Below are positions 48,734-58,471 of a stretch of DNA of 64,000 nucleotides, one piece after another. Within the stretch, counting starts at the first letter, position 1; each line of letters starts with the position of its first letter. The position numbers and the translations under genes were made by a program. The DNA is taken from the NCBI GenBank assembly GCA_026003835.1, contig BPHZ01000006.1, positions 124,001 to 188,000 on the forward strand. Direction: 5' to 3'. Origin of the DNA: Herpetosiphonaceae bacterium (GTDB lineage: Bacteria; Chloroflexota; Chloroflexia; Chloroflexales; Herpetosiphonaceae). The notes below the pieces were generated by a model that saw nothing but the letters and a program-made list of their open reading frames with translations, had not been told where the DNA came from and did no database searches.

Positions 48734-49408
48734 TTATCGTGGATAAGCGACAAGATCAACGTACTCCCTGTCAGGTGGCGTCACCTCAAGAATATGCTCA
48801 ATACTATTCGGCTGCTCGCCTCTGCCGCTACCATCGCGGGGCAGGATATAGAAATCGTAGCCAAACGCTTGAAGCTCGCGTAAGTAGACTTCGGGAGAGC
48901 TTTGAGGATAGTGCTTGATCAGGCCGGGGAAAAACTCTGTAAATACGATTGGATGATGGCGACGTAACGTCTCGCCCATATCACGCAGGGCGATACCTTC
49001 AAAGTCCTCGATATCTATTTTCAAGACATCCACGCGCGGCTCATCCCTCAATATATCATCAAGCCTAACTGTGGGCACCACCAGATCGCTGGTTGGTTCG
49101 CCGGAGGCCCACCATATAAACCCGTTGCTTGTGCCTGGATCAACATCAAAAAACATATAATCCTGGCGATCGGCGACGGCATAACAGTGTACAGTCACAT
49201 GACGGAAACCATTAACCAACAAGCTCATGCGTATTAAACTACAATTATCAGAGTAGGCTTCAAAAGCTATCACTTTTCCTGAGTTCCCCACCAACAAGGC
49301 CGCCATCATAGTAAAATAGCCAAGGTTGGCGCCGATATCGACAAAGGTCATGCCTGGGCGTAGCACCTTTTTCATCTCTGCCGAGACATGATCTTCATAG
49401 CTTTTCAT
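48734..49408 (-). CDS. FkbM-family methyltransferase
   Basis: 224 residues. FVDIGANLGYFTMMAALLV (motif I), VIAFEAYSDNCSLIRMSL (post-I Glu), VDVLKIDIEDFEGIALRDM (motif with catalytic-region Asp) and IVFTEFFPGLIKHY are the FkbM pattern; these enzymes methylate sugar hydroxyls or other small groups. The N-terminus is short compared with many members: it starts only about 20 residues before motif I, so a longer start upstream was lost or is not needed. It is the last gene of locus 2 on this strand. Confidence 0.82.
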   Translation of the reverse strand: MKSYEDHVSAEMKKVLRPGMTFVDIGANLGYFTMMAALLVGNSGKVIAFEAYSDNCSLIRMSLLVNGFRHVTVHCYAVADRQDYMFFDVDPGTSNGFIWWASGEPTSDLVVPTVRLDDILRDEPRVDVLKIDIEDFEGIALRDMGETLRRHHPIVFTEFFPGLIKHYPQSSPEVYLRELQAFGYDFYILPRDGSGRGEQPNSIEHILEVTPPDREYVDLVAYPR

Positions 49409-49721
49409 TCTGTAGCAATTTATGAGATCGGTTTGGGAGGGATTGGCGGATCAGGCAGTAAATACGGGAGGATCAGTTGGGTGCGAGAGAGTTGGTGTGT
49501 TGCGGAAAAAGTTCCGAAGAGATTTTAATGTCAGGCGCGCCATTATCACTACTCCTTACACAATGTCATCGCTGATGGTTAGGAGTTGCTAATACCGTAA
49601 GAATAGCTTCTTGCGCATCGGTTCGCACGCCTTTGGCGTAATACAGCGTCGATCCTTCTACACAATCGGGTTTACCACATAATTCTATCACATTAATCTA
49701 TAATCCGGCTTCCGGAGTCAA
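49409..49721. other. 313-bp intergenic region, nothing recognised
   Basis: Between two - strand methyltransferase genes, AT-rich. No clear promoter, RNA gene or open frame. Confidence 0.4.
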
Positions 49722-50849
49722 CTAGAGATAACGTTTCTGCCCTACGAAAACAAGGTCAAACGCCAGCTGCGGCAGTGGGCGTCCAAGCATCATCAATAGC
49801 TTAAGCATAAGCAGATGGCGTCGAAGGGGTTGAGGTACAGTTAAAGGATCGACGTAGGGAGGACGCTGGCGCCAAAGGGAGAGTAATTCTAAATAGATTC
49901 CTTCGCGAGCCAATACTCGAAAGCCGTTCTGCTCAAACATACGATCGAGCTCTGAACACGTGTACTCGATAAGGTGCTCAAAGCTGACAGGGGCGGCCGC
50001 GCGATTGATGCGATTAAGCAGGCGCCGGCGATTTGGCGTGGTGATCATAAGAATACCACCAGGACGTACCACCCGCCCCCACTCGGCGATCACCTTGTCG
50101 CCATCAGGGACATGCTCGATCACCTCTCCTGCATATACGGCATCAAAGCTCTCGTCGGCAAACGGCAGATGTTGCAGTGATGCCACCATCCAATTGTAGC
50201 TGGGACGCTCAGGAGCCGCTTGTTTCATTAATGCGCGATCAAGATCGATACATGAGATCCGGTAGGGCCAGCGCTCGCCTCCAATCAGATAGAACATACT
50301 GTGCCCTGAACCAACATCCAGGACATTGCTGCCAGGCCGGATATAGCGACGAAAGAGGCGTCCGAGCACTTTTAGCCTGCGCTGATGAAATGTCTCCAGG
50401 AAAGGATGCGTTATCGCATATGTATGAGCATTATCGGCATAGTATGCTTGCAATAAATGCTCATCGTTGACACCCATGATCACCTCAGCCTGCATCCTGA
50501 CCTGCTGCTGTTGATCATGGTAGTACAGCTTTATTCGCTGGAGCGGCCTTAGCCGGTAGTCAGGGTTGAACCACTTTTGTGGCGCTTCTCGCTCTTCATC
50601 ACCGCAGATGAGGCGTACATCGATCTGTTCAGGTGAATGATATACAAATCTCGCAAATGAAGCTCCGGAGATTTCGCTTATCGGCCATGCCCACCATCCA
50701 AGATGGAACTCAGGGTGGATATTCGATTCGAAGGCATAAATATCAATGACAAAAACACGATCCTTCGGAGTATATTCTAAGTTAAGTGGTAGAAAAAGCT
50801 GCCCATCTTTAACATCAACCCTCTGTGGTATTGGTTCGGCAGCAGACAT
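49722..50849 (-). CDS. SAM methyltransferase with N-terminal beta-rich domain
   Basis: 375 residues from MSAAEPIPQRVDVKDGQ (ATG 50849; Met at 50867 is possible). Residues about 1-150 form a beta-rich domain (FVIDIYAFESNIHPEFHLGWW, FARFVYHSPEQIDVRLICGD) that I do not recognise; it may be a sugar-binding domain. Residues about 170-300 are the methyltransferase: VLDVGSGHSMFYLIGG, ISCIDLDRALMKQA, FDAVYAGEVIEHVPDGD and GRVVRPGGILMITTPNR. Probably modifies the glycan made by locus 2; the domain combination is unusual. Confidence 0.8.
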   Translation of the reverse strand: MSAAEPIPQRVDVKDGQLFLPLNLEYTPKDRVFVIDIYAFESNIHPEFHLGWWAWPISEISGASFARFVYHSPEQIDVRLICGDEEREAPQKWFNPDYRLRPLQRIKLYYHDQQQQVRMQAEVIMGVNDEHLLQAYYADNAHTYAITHPFLETFHQRRLKVLGRLFRRYIRPGSNVLDVGSGHSMFYLIGGERWPYRISCIDLDRALMKQAAPERPSYNWMVASLQHLPFADESFDAVYAGEVIEHVPDGDKVIAEWGRVVRPGGILMITTPNRRRLLNRINRAAAPVSFEHLIEYTCSELDRMFEQNGFRVLAREGIYLELLSLWRQRPPYVDPLTVPQPLRRHLLMLKLLMMLGRPLPQLAFDLVFVGQKRYL

Positions 50850-50986
50850 ACTGACCTCCATAAGCATAAGAACAGAGCCCGCCTTGCATCCACATAAACT
50901 GTAAGGGGGAGGTTGGGACGCGCGCTCCCCGAACCTCCCCCCTATTCACTGTAGTTGACCTGGTTGCCCACTCGTTGAAGGCAGCC

Positions 50987-52010
50987 TTACTTAACGAATA
51001 CCTCTCGATGCTCCCTGATCCATGCCACCAGGCGTTTAATACCTTCCTGAACCGATACCTGAGGCCGCCAGCCGAGCTCGCGCTCTGCTTTGGTAATATC
51101 GCTGATGTAGACTGGTTGGTCGCCTGGCCGCCAGTCGCCATAGCGGACAGTTATCTGTCGATCCAGCAGACGCTCGAGCAGCGGGCCAAACTCAGCCCAG
51201 ATCGACAGCGTGTTCTCCGGACCACCGCCAATATTGTAGATCTGCCCGCTCACCTGGTCGATCCGCTCCAACGCCGACATATAGGCGGCGATAAGGTCGT
51301 CCACGTAGAGCATATCACGCACCTGCTTACCATCCCCATAGATGGTAATCGGACGACCCAACACGGCGGCGATCACGAAATGGGCGGCCCAGCCCTGATC
51401 TTCTACACCAAACTGGCGTGGACCATAGATACACGACTGCCTGAAGACCACGGTCTTGAGGCCATAGATACGCGCGTAATCGCGTACATACTGGTCGGCC
51501 GCCCCTTTTGAACAGCCATAGGGCGAGTGAAAGTCAAGCAGCTGCGTCTCTGGGATCCCATGCGGTAGAATCGCGATAGGTATAGCGAGTCGGCTGCTCG
51601 GTGATGGCAACCGTCTCCATACCGCCGTAAACTTTATTCGTCGAGGCAAAAAAGACGATTGGAGGTTTCTCCGCCAGGCGAGCTGCCTCCAGCACGTTTA
51701 AGGTTCCGGTAGCGTTGATCTCGAAATCGCTACGCGGATCGAGAACTGATGTCGTAACGGCCACCTGCCCGGCTAAGTGATAGACAACATCATGGCCGGG
51801 AACAACGCTGCGCATCACCTCAAAATCGCGAATATCACCCTGAATAAAGCGCAGTCGCTCGCCGTACTGCTGGCGCAGCCATTCCAGGTTGAGTGAGGTG
51901 AGCGGTCTGCTCAAGTTGTCGAAAATGGTTACAGGCCCACCCCGCGATAGGAGCGTGTGAGCCAGATTGCAGCCGATAAATCCGGCCCCGCCGGTAATAA
52001 GATGATTCAT
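50987..52010 (-). CDS. NAD-dependent sugar epimerase, CDP-paratose 2-epimerase-like (one frameshift)
   Basis: Reconstructed product of about 340 residues. The Rossmann start MNHLITGGAGFIGCNLAHTL, YHLAGQVAVTTSV and catalytic Tyr/Lys in SPYGCSKGAADQYV define an extended SDR. The segments VVFRQSCIYGPRQFGVEDQG and VLGRPITIYGDGKQVRDML match RfbE-type CDP-paratose/CDP-tyvelose 2-epimerases that I know. The frame breaks at about 51565-51572 (GATTCTACC, where one T fewer joins RYTYRDL to PHGIPETQLLDFH). Makes a nucleotide sugar for locus 2. No neighbouring CDP-glucose dehydratase gene is visible in the window, so the precursor must come from elsewhere or the sugar differs. Confidence 0.8.
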
Positions 52011-52074
52011 GCTATCTCCTTGGCATTAGGTTGTTAAGATTGAGATGAGTCTCTACTATGAGCAACAAAGCTGC

Positions 52075-55000
52075 TCATCGTACCGTAACTGGTAGATAAA
52101 CTCTACGAACCTCTTGTACTACAACCAGCCGGACAGACACAGTAATACTGGGAGATCCCGGGGTATTAAATGTCACAGTGGCATTATATGTCCCCGTGGA
52201 CTTCCCAGCCGAACTGAGCGTAAAGATAACGGTACCTGGTGTTGTTCCGCTTGCAGAGGAGAGTGACAGAATGTCGGAAGGATCGTCCTCTACCGCCGAC
52301 CAACTCCATGTTGAACCCTGTCCACCTGTTAAGAGAAGGGTAGCATCATCCGACTGATTTGGTTCAAGCATGATACTCAACGAGCCAGAACTTGCAAGCA
52401 AACCATCGTAGGTACGGTTATCTGCCAGCACGAGATCGACGGCTATTTTACCGCTATTCTGATCGACTTGCCAGGGCTCGACGGGATTGACGCTGATCGG
52501 TTCTGCAGTGCCGCCGGCATAGATCGCGCCGTTGCTTGCTAAAAGATAGTAACCTTTCCCATGAGCAAGCAGCTCTATATCGACAATATCACCCGCGGCA
52601 AAGGGCACGCCGCTGGCAGCAGGAAGCGCAGGCGCGCCATTGGCTGCATAGACCTGTCCATAGCGATCGAGTACATAGAAGCCGGTGCCCGTTGGGGCGG
52701 ACTTGATACGGACGTAGGTTTCCTGGCCTGGTGTCGCCGGCCATGTGGGAGTCACTGCCGTCGCCGTGCCGCCCTGGACAAGCGTGCCGTCGCTTCTCAA
52801 CACATAGATGCCACGCTTGTCGGCTGTGAGGATAAATGAGCGGGCTATATCGGTTGAAGCTACTGGTGGTAGAGGAGTAATAGGTGGAGGGCCATCGGAC
52901 AGATAGACATTGCCGTACCCGTCGATTGTCCAGTTAACAGATCCCTCAATCTTGATCTCTTTCGCAAGCAGATTAGGGATACTTGAACTTAAAATGAGCG
53001 GCGCGTTACCCAGGGTAACATTGAGTCCCGGCAGTTCATAACCGCTACTACCCACATATCCGTCGCGGAACAATGTATATGCGCCGCGTTGATGATCGGT
53101 CAACTGCAGCCCGCGGGCAATCGAAAATCCCCAATTGCCCATTGAAGGCATCGGAATAGCCAGCCCTCCATTGTGGATCAGTCCTGAGGCCTCCAGGATG
53201 TAGAAAGCTGGCTGGTCGCCTACCTTGACTTTGCGGTAGGCCTGAGCGCCAAACCAGCCGGCGCCGCCGTCCTGGACCATACGCCAGTCACTGACTGCAT
53301 AGCCGGCAGTTGCCCCTGTCAACGTAATGAAAAATGTTGCTGTTTCACCTGGAGCAACGCTTCCCGGCAGGGCAACACGAGTCTGTGAGGTAAACGGATC
53401 GCTATCGCCCCAGGCGCCCAACTGATAGCCTCCAGCAGCCGTCCATGTCGTTGTACCCGTATTACGCATGGTTATCTGCGCAACGATCGACTTTCCAGGC
53501 GGTAGCACTGCCGGGATCGTGTGGCTGACAACCTCTGCGTCATTGGCCTGTGGGCGCTTGAACCACCCTGTCTTACGTGGATTGCCCCGCATCTGTGGCC
53601 AGGGGCGCGGGCTATTGGCATTCGTCGTGCCGGGAGACTCCCAGGCATAGAGATAGCCATGATCAACATCACACTGATGTGTGCCGGCCCCAACCATTTC
53701 AATCGTTCCGTCGCCGTCGATATCGCCGAGCGCAAGCGTGTTAAGGACCGGATAGTTAGCCAGGTAGGTGGGAGTATTCGGTGAGTCAGAACCATTGGTA
53801 TCAGTAAACTGATTACCGTTTCGATCAAAAACCGCAAACTCCCAGTTTGTTGCGGCGGTAATCTCCGGGAAACCATCTCCAGTCAGATCCGCAACTGTAG
53901 GAGAGCCGTAGACCACAGCCCCTCTGTTGCCTAAAAAGTCAAGGACATAGCTGGACCAGAGCTGTGTGCCCGCAGCATTATAGACCGCCAAAATCGTATA
54001 TCCGGGGCTAACTCCGCCATTGATCTCCTCGCCGGTAACGATAACTTCCAACAGGCCATCGTTATCGAGATCTGCAACCGCGGGCATACTCGAGACACGG
54101 AAGTTCGTCGTTGGCTGCCAGCGAATGTTGAGATCTTGATCGAGATTAAGGATGTAGTTCCCGCGATTTTCCGTGCCATCCGAATTATTAAAGAAGCGTC
54201 CCGTACCAACAATGATCTCCATCAGCCCATCATTGTTGAGATCGGCTACAACCGGCGACGAGTAAAAAACTTGGTCGAAATAACGTTTATGGAGAATCTG
54301 ACCTTCGCCGTCGAAGATGTAGAGAAATCCTCCATTTATTGAACCTGTTTGCCCGCTTGAATCATAAGATGCATCTCCGCCGATGATAATCTCAGCTAGG
54401 CCATCGTTGTCAAGGTCGGCAATTGCGGCGGAGGACCAGACAGTATCGAGATTGTTATACTCCCAGCGTTTTTTGCCTGAGGCATCGAGTAGATAGATCG
54501 TGCGATCCCAGGCGCCAAATGCGACCTCAAGCGTTCCATCTCCGTCGACATCGCCGAGCGCAGGGGTTGAATAAACACCGTCAGGATAGCCATCATGAAC
54601 TCCTTCAAGGCGATCATGGGGCTCAAAATTCCAGAGTAGAAGACCATCGCTGGCGCGAAACGCCGCAACGCCTCCTGGTCCCGCAGGAGCACCGGCGTCA
54701 GCGCCGTAGCTAACGACTACCTCAAGCGACCCATCGCCATCTAGATCGCCGACAGCAGGGCTCGACATAATCGCTCTGTTGACAGTCTGCTGCCATACCA
54801 GGGTTCCATTCCCCCGATAGACCATAATTCTGGCCAGACCGTCGAAGGTCGGGCTTCCAGCAATACCTCGACGCTGTGTCGAACCTATCACGATCTCGGC
54901 AGCTCCGTCGCCATCTAGATCGGCGAGAGTTGCGCTACTATCCATAATGTGACCACTATCCAGCTGGACACCATGGTTATAATGATCTGCTGAGCACAAG

Positions 55001-55131
55001 GACGTGCTGTGAGTAAAACCCGGCTGGATCTGCGGGACAGGATCGGTGATATGGGATAACGCTGCATACGGACCTACGGACATGATCAGGCTTACGAGGG
55101 CGAGCATTGCCAGGAGACGACGCGTAAGCAT
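52075..55131 (-). CDS. secreted FG-GAP/VCBS repeat surface protein ending LPVTVR
   Basis: 1018 residues, intact frame. Signal peptide MLTRRLLAMLALVSLIMSVG (cleaved near residue 25). Residues about 60-490 hold repeated FG-GAP-like segments with calcium-binding LADLDGDG.AEIV, VADLNNDGLMEIIVG, and LGDIDGDGTIEMV: a beta-propeller as in integrin-like bacterial surface proteins. Residues about 530-640 are an Ig-like (CARDB-type) domain (VAQITMRNTGTTTWTAAGG). A third region (650-900) has motif pairs FYVLDRYGQVYAANGA and YYLLASNGAIYAGGT, propeller-like. Then a second Ig-like domain, and the C-terminus RRVYLPVTVR. Likely an adhesive or glycan-binding cell-surface protein. Confidence 0.8.
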   Translation of the reverse strand: MLTRRLLAMLALVSLIMSVGPYAALSHITDPVPQIQPGFTHSTSLCSADHYNHGVQLDSGHIMDSSATLADLDGDGAAEIVIGSTQRRGIAGSPTFDGLARIMVYRGNGTLVWQQTVNRAIMSSPAVGDLDGDGSLEVVVSYGADAGAPAGPGGVAAFRASDGLLLWNFEPHDRLEGVHDGYPDGVYSTPALGDVDGDGTLEVAFGAWDRTIYLLDASGKKRWEYNNLDTVWSSAAIADLDNDGLAEIIIGGDASYDSSGQTGSINGGFLYIFDGEGQILHKRYFDQVFYSSPVVADLNNDGLMEIIVGTGRFFNNSDGTENRGNYILNLDQDLNIRWQPTTNFRVSSMPAVADLDNDGLLEVIVTGEEINGGVSPGYTILAVYNAAGTQLWSSYVLDFLGNRGAVVYGSPTVADLTGDGFPEITAATNWEFAVFDRNGNQFTDTNGSDSPNTPTYLANYPVLNTLALGDIDGDGTIEMVGAGTHQCDVDHGYLYAWESPGTTNANSPRPWPQMRGNPRKTGWFKRPQANDAEVVSHTIPAVLPPGKSIVAQITMRNTGTTTWTAAGGYQLGAWGDSDPFTSQTRVALPGSVAPGETATFFITLTGATAGYAVSDWRMVQDGGAGWFGAQAYRKVKVGDQPAFYILEASGLIHNGGLAIPMPSMGNWGFSIARGLQLTDHQRGAYTLFRDGYVGSSGYELPGLNVTLGNAPLILSSSIPNLLAKEIKIEGSVNWTIDGYGNVYLSDGPPPITPLPPVASTDIARSFILTADKRGIYVLRSDGTLVQGGTATAVTPTWPATPGQETYVRIKSAPTGTGFYVLDRYGQVYAANGAPALPAASGVPFAAGDIVDIELLAHGKGYYLLASNGAIYAGGTAEPISVNPVEPWQVDQNSGKIAVDLVLADNRTYDGLLASSGSLSIMLEPNQSDDATLLLTGGQGSTWSWSAVEDDPSDILSLSSASGTTPGTVIFTLSSAGKSTGTYNATVTFNTPGSPSITVSVRLVVVQEVRRVYLPVTVR

Positions 55132-55337
55132 AAGTTTCTCCTTAACTTCCCCAGGAAGTCGAGGGCAGAGAAAGAGGGAGACAGGAGACCTCTTGAGACT
55201 ACTATTCTATCATCACCTGTCAATCTCGCGAACTCCCAACGTTAATTTCGGTAGAGCGACCATAGCATCCTGGGCCAGTAGTGCTTGTTACGGTCGAGCT
55301 AAGCCTGTGATCTCTAGAGCACACCAGGAGAGCGCAA
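55132..55337. other. 206-bp intergenic region, nothing recognised
   Basis: Between the 1018-residue protein gene and the GT4 gene, both on the - strand. Probably contains the surface-protein promoter, but none can be pointed out. Confidence 0.35.
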
Positions 55338-57038
55338 CTAATCCTCCTGGAGGATCCTGGACTTCTCACGTTGCTGGAACTCAAGAAGCGCCGTTTGAAG
55401 GGTCTCAATTTGCTGTTCAAGCTGGGCGATACGTGCTTCAAGCTCATCAATCTGCGCTCGCCGTGCTTTCCCTGCCAGCAACTCAAACTGTTTGTCCAGC
55501 ATTCCTTGTAGCCGTGAGAACCGCCGCGTCAGCTCGACAAACTGCTTCTGCAGCACAAGATTAAACTGTTCTTGCTGCTGGAAAATAGGGTCAATGTATG
55601 GCTCCCGCAGATGCGAGGTCAACTGGACTCGTATCCAGGCGATAAGCCGGCCAATCAGCGGCAGGCCGGAGGTGACGCGATAGTCTGGTCGTGATATCTT
55701 TGCAGTTCTGTACAGCTCATGAGCCTGCGCAATATGGACGTTAACCATATCTGCCTCGTGTAGCGCTTGATCGATCAAATCCCGCAACCGCTCTTCGTAG
55801 CGCTCGCTGGTAAACTCAAGCGCACGCCGTACGCCGCGCTGGCTCAACTCCTGATACAGCGTGCGTGGAGCAGTAAAGCGATCAATAGCCTCATGAAATC
55901 TATGGAGCACTGTCTCCCTACTGTATTCCTGCGCCACATATCGCTGTCCCGCAGAGCCACGGCGATCCGCCAGCTCAGGTGATGTAAGGATCGTATCCAA
56001 CACCTGGGCGAACTCTTCATAGGATGCTATAGCCCATCCCCCGCCACTGCGTTCGGTATGACCATAGGTGACGGGACAGTCACGATGTACGATAACAGGC
56101 CGGCCCTGCTGCCATGACTCCATAATACTAAGCGAAAAGCTTTCCTTCTTCGATAGCAGCACCATCGCAAGAGCTGCAGCGCGGAGATCGTCCATATTCC
56201 CGCTATAAAAGTTCAAGTTGATGATATCATCGTGCTGGGGAATAGGAAAAGAGCCATGGCCCGTCAGGATAAGCCGAAGGTTCGTCGAGCGCTCGCACTT
56301 ATAGCGAAGAAAGTGATCGACGAGGCTCTCAAGCTTGTACCCCTCAAAGCGGCCAGTATAGAGCAGAAATGGATCATCGCCAAGGTTACGTTCTAATCGA
56401 AAACGTTGCGCATTACCCTGCTGTGGCGTATCGAAAACGCTCCCGACAACAGCAGTAAAAGGATTGACGACCCTTAGCTGGCGTGCGAGTTGCTCCTCTT
56501 CGGGTGTATTGAAAATAATACCCCGTGCCTCCTCAAGCATCTCACGAAAGGCAGAGAATCGAGCAAAATCCTCATCGTGTAGGCAAGGAATATGAATTGC
56601 CTTTCCTCGTGCCAACTGCGCCGCATAATAGGTCGTTCCAAACATGTAGGGAGCAAAAATGCAACAGCGATAGCGCTCCAGATTGTCTTGAAGATAGCTA
56701 TAAAGTTCTTTACTGTTAATGCTGGTCCTTAAAAAAAGTTGCTCATCTCGGTACGATAGTTTATGACATCGATCCAACTTGTTAAGTAATTGACAGTAGA
56801 TATGAGTATCAACGATATCTGTCGGAAAACGATGTACCTGAACGCCATTAATGGTTGTAGTTCCGGGTTGATAAGTATTATTCCAGTCGTTCTCAAGCGA
56901 GTTGGTGCAGGTGGTTAGCACCTCAACAGGATATCCGGCCTGATGGAGGGCTTCGGCCAATCTGCGCACAAGCGTTTCTGCACCACCGGCAAAATCAGTA
57001 CCGTAACGCGGTATAATGAACGCAATGGTTTGAGCCAT
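55338..57038 (-). CDS. GT4-like glycosyltransferase with C-terminal coiled coil
   Basis: 566 residues, intact. GT-B N-terminus MAQTIAFIIPRYGTDFAGGA (glycine loop GGAETLVRRLAEAL), donor half LLYTGRFEGYKLESLVDHFL and EX7E motif ESFSLSIME before SWQQGRPVIVHRD. Residues about 400-566 are unrelated to GT4 and form a long coiled-coil region (LQKQFVELTRRFSRLQ, DELEARIAQLEQQIETLQTAL). C-terminal coiled coils also occur on the methyltransferase at 40559 and the glycosyltransferase at 60921, so this tail may bring the enzymes together. Acts in the cytoplasm. Confidence 0.82.
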   Translation of the reverse strand: MAQTIAFIIPRYGTDFAGGAETLVRRLAEALHQAGYPVEVLTTCTNSLENDWNNTYQPGTTTINGVQVHRFPTDIVDTHIYCQLLNKLDRCHKLSYRDEQLFLRTSINSKELYSYLQDNLERYRCCIFAPYMFGTTYYAAQLARGKAIHIPCLHDEDFARFSAFREMLEEARGIIFNTPEEEQLARQLRVVNPFTAVVGSVFDTPQQGNAQRFRLERNLGDDPFLLYTGRFEGYKLESLVDHFLRYKCERSTNLRLILTGHGSFPIPQHDDIINLNFYSGNMDDLRAAALAMVLLSKKESFSLSIMESWQQGRPVIVHRDCPVTYGHTERSGGGWAIASYEEFAQVLDTILTSPELADRRGSAGQRYVAQEYSRETVLHRFHEAIDRFTAPRTLYQELSQRGVRRALEFTSERYEERLRDLIDQALHEADMVNVHIAQAHELYRTAKISRPDYRVTSGLPLIGRLIAWIRVQLTSHLREPYIDPIFQQQEQFNLVLQKQFVELTRRFSRLQGMLDKQFELLAGKARRAQIDELEARIAQLEQQIETLQTALLEFQQREKSRILQED

Positions 57039-57050
57039 TGATCGATCTCC

Positions 57051-58460
57051 CTATACGTTAGCTGAATCAAGAATCTTGCAAATAGCGGCAACACACTCAT
57101 CAACCTGTTCAGCGCTAAACGTAAGTCCTGCATCACCTACAGTCCAGGGTAGCGCCGCAGAAGCTGATGCAACGACAGGCTTGCCACAGGCCATTGCCTC
57201 AACAACAGGAATGCAAAAACCTTCATGCAAGCTGCTTGTTACATACAGATCGCATGCGTTGTAGAAAGGCGGTAGCTCATGGTGGTTCACCGGCCCGGTA
57301 AAAATCGCTGCCGATTCAAGCTCCAATTCTGAGATCCTCGCCCGTATCGCAGCAATATCATCACGGAATGCGGGTGATTGATCATCGCCAACGAGTAAGA
57401 GACAGGCTGTAGGATATCGTTTTCGTACTTTGGCTAGCGCATCGACAAGGATATCGATACGTTTGTTATATGCAAAACGACCTACATAGAGAAGCATTGG
57501 CCCATCGCCAAGGCCATAGCGCCGCCTTATGTCGACAATTTTTTCGGAAGGGCGAAATATCTCCTGCGGCACAGCGTAAGGGATAACACTAACACGCTCC
57601 TGGGCAATGAGTCCAGTTCCAATAAGCTCATTGCGCGTAAACTCACTATGAGCAATGGCATAATCAGCATATGCCACAAGATTAAGCCGCTTAATACCAT
57701 ATTCTAGAATAAAACGTCCGTCCTGACCTCTCCAAAGATGAGGCGGTGTTACACCATGATAGTCGAAGATAATTTTCTGCGCAGGACATACCTTAATCGC
57801 CTCTATCAACGAATAGTAAACCGGATAATCGAAGATTGCGATCTCCGAGTCTTTGATGTGTGATAGAGCCCAGTCCAGAGCCGGGTTCGAAGCAGCATTA
57901 TTTAAAAGCTGATCCGGCTGAACAACCACATAGTATGGTCGTAGATCGTCCGGGAAGCCGGCTGGATGCGCTCCTATGAACAACAGTGGCAAATATCCCC
58001 AGTTCAAAAATAGCCGTAGTTTAAGCAAGATTTGATTCCCAACGGCATCATTTGGCAGCCACACCGGCGAAACCAACGTAACTCGCCGATCGTTCTCTGG
58101 GCTTATTACCTCAACCTCCCACTGCGGGCCGCCACCCATCCAACTTACACCTTCAGCAACCAGATCGAGTTCCAAACGGTATCGCCCTGGAGCGGGAGGA
58201 GCGCCGACGTTGATATAACAATCCATCTCCGCAGAGGGATCAATCGAGCCAGGTAATGCTGTACGCAGTCCATCAAATACAATATGTTCGCCCTGGAGTG
58301 TATACCAATGATACGACAAAAAACAGCTAGGAAACATACTTGATGACCACGCTGTAGATCCTGTATTGCGCACTCGTACAGGCACTGTAACTTGCTGGCC
58401 GAGTGAGAGGTGCTCAGGCTGAATAAAGGCTTGGATTTCTCCACGCAAGTCAAAGCTCAT
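57051..58460 (-). CDS. GT4 glycosyltransferase with N-terminal beta-sandwich domain (paralogue 1)
   Basis: 469 residues. Residues about 1-120 are a beta-sandwich: QVTVPVRVRNTGSTAWSSS, FLSYHWYTLQGEHIVFDGLRT, and APGRYRLELDLVAEGVSWMG. This looks like an Ig/CBM-type domain. From 125 a GT4 enzyme follows: VWLPNDAVGNQILLKLRLFL, IFDYHGVTPPHLW, NLVAYADYAIAHSEFTRNEL, MLLYVGRFAYNKRIDILVDA and EX7E EGFCIPVVE. It is 11 bp downstream of its paralogue, with which it shares the whole domain order. The N-terminal domain probably binds the acceptor glycan. Confidence 0.87.
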   Translation of the reverse strand: MSFDLRGEIQAFIQPEHLSLGQQVTVPVRVRNTGSTAWSSSMFPSCFLSYHWYTLQGEHIVFDGLRTALPGSIDPSAEMDCYINVGAPPAPGRYRLELDLVAEGVSWMGGGPQWEVEVISPENDRRVTLVSPVWLPNDAVGNQILLKLRLFLNWGYLPLLFIGAHPAGFPDDLRPYYVVVQPDQLLNNAASNPALDWALSHIKDSEIAIFDYPVYYSLIEAIKVCPAQKIIFDYHGVTPPHLWRGQDGRFILEYGIKRLNLVAYADYAIAHSEFTRNELIGTGLIAQERVSVIPYAVPQEIFRPSEKIVDIRRRYGLGDGPMLLYVGRFAYNKRIDILVDALAKVRKRYPTACLLLVGDDQSPAFRDDIAAIRARISELELESAAIFTGPVNHHELPPFYNACDLYVTSSLHEGFCIPVVEAMACGKPVVASASAALPWTVGDAGLTFSAEQVDECVAAICKILDSANV

Positions 58461-58471
58461 TTCCGGGCTCC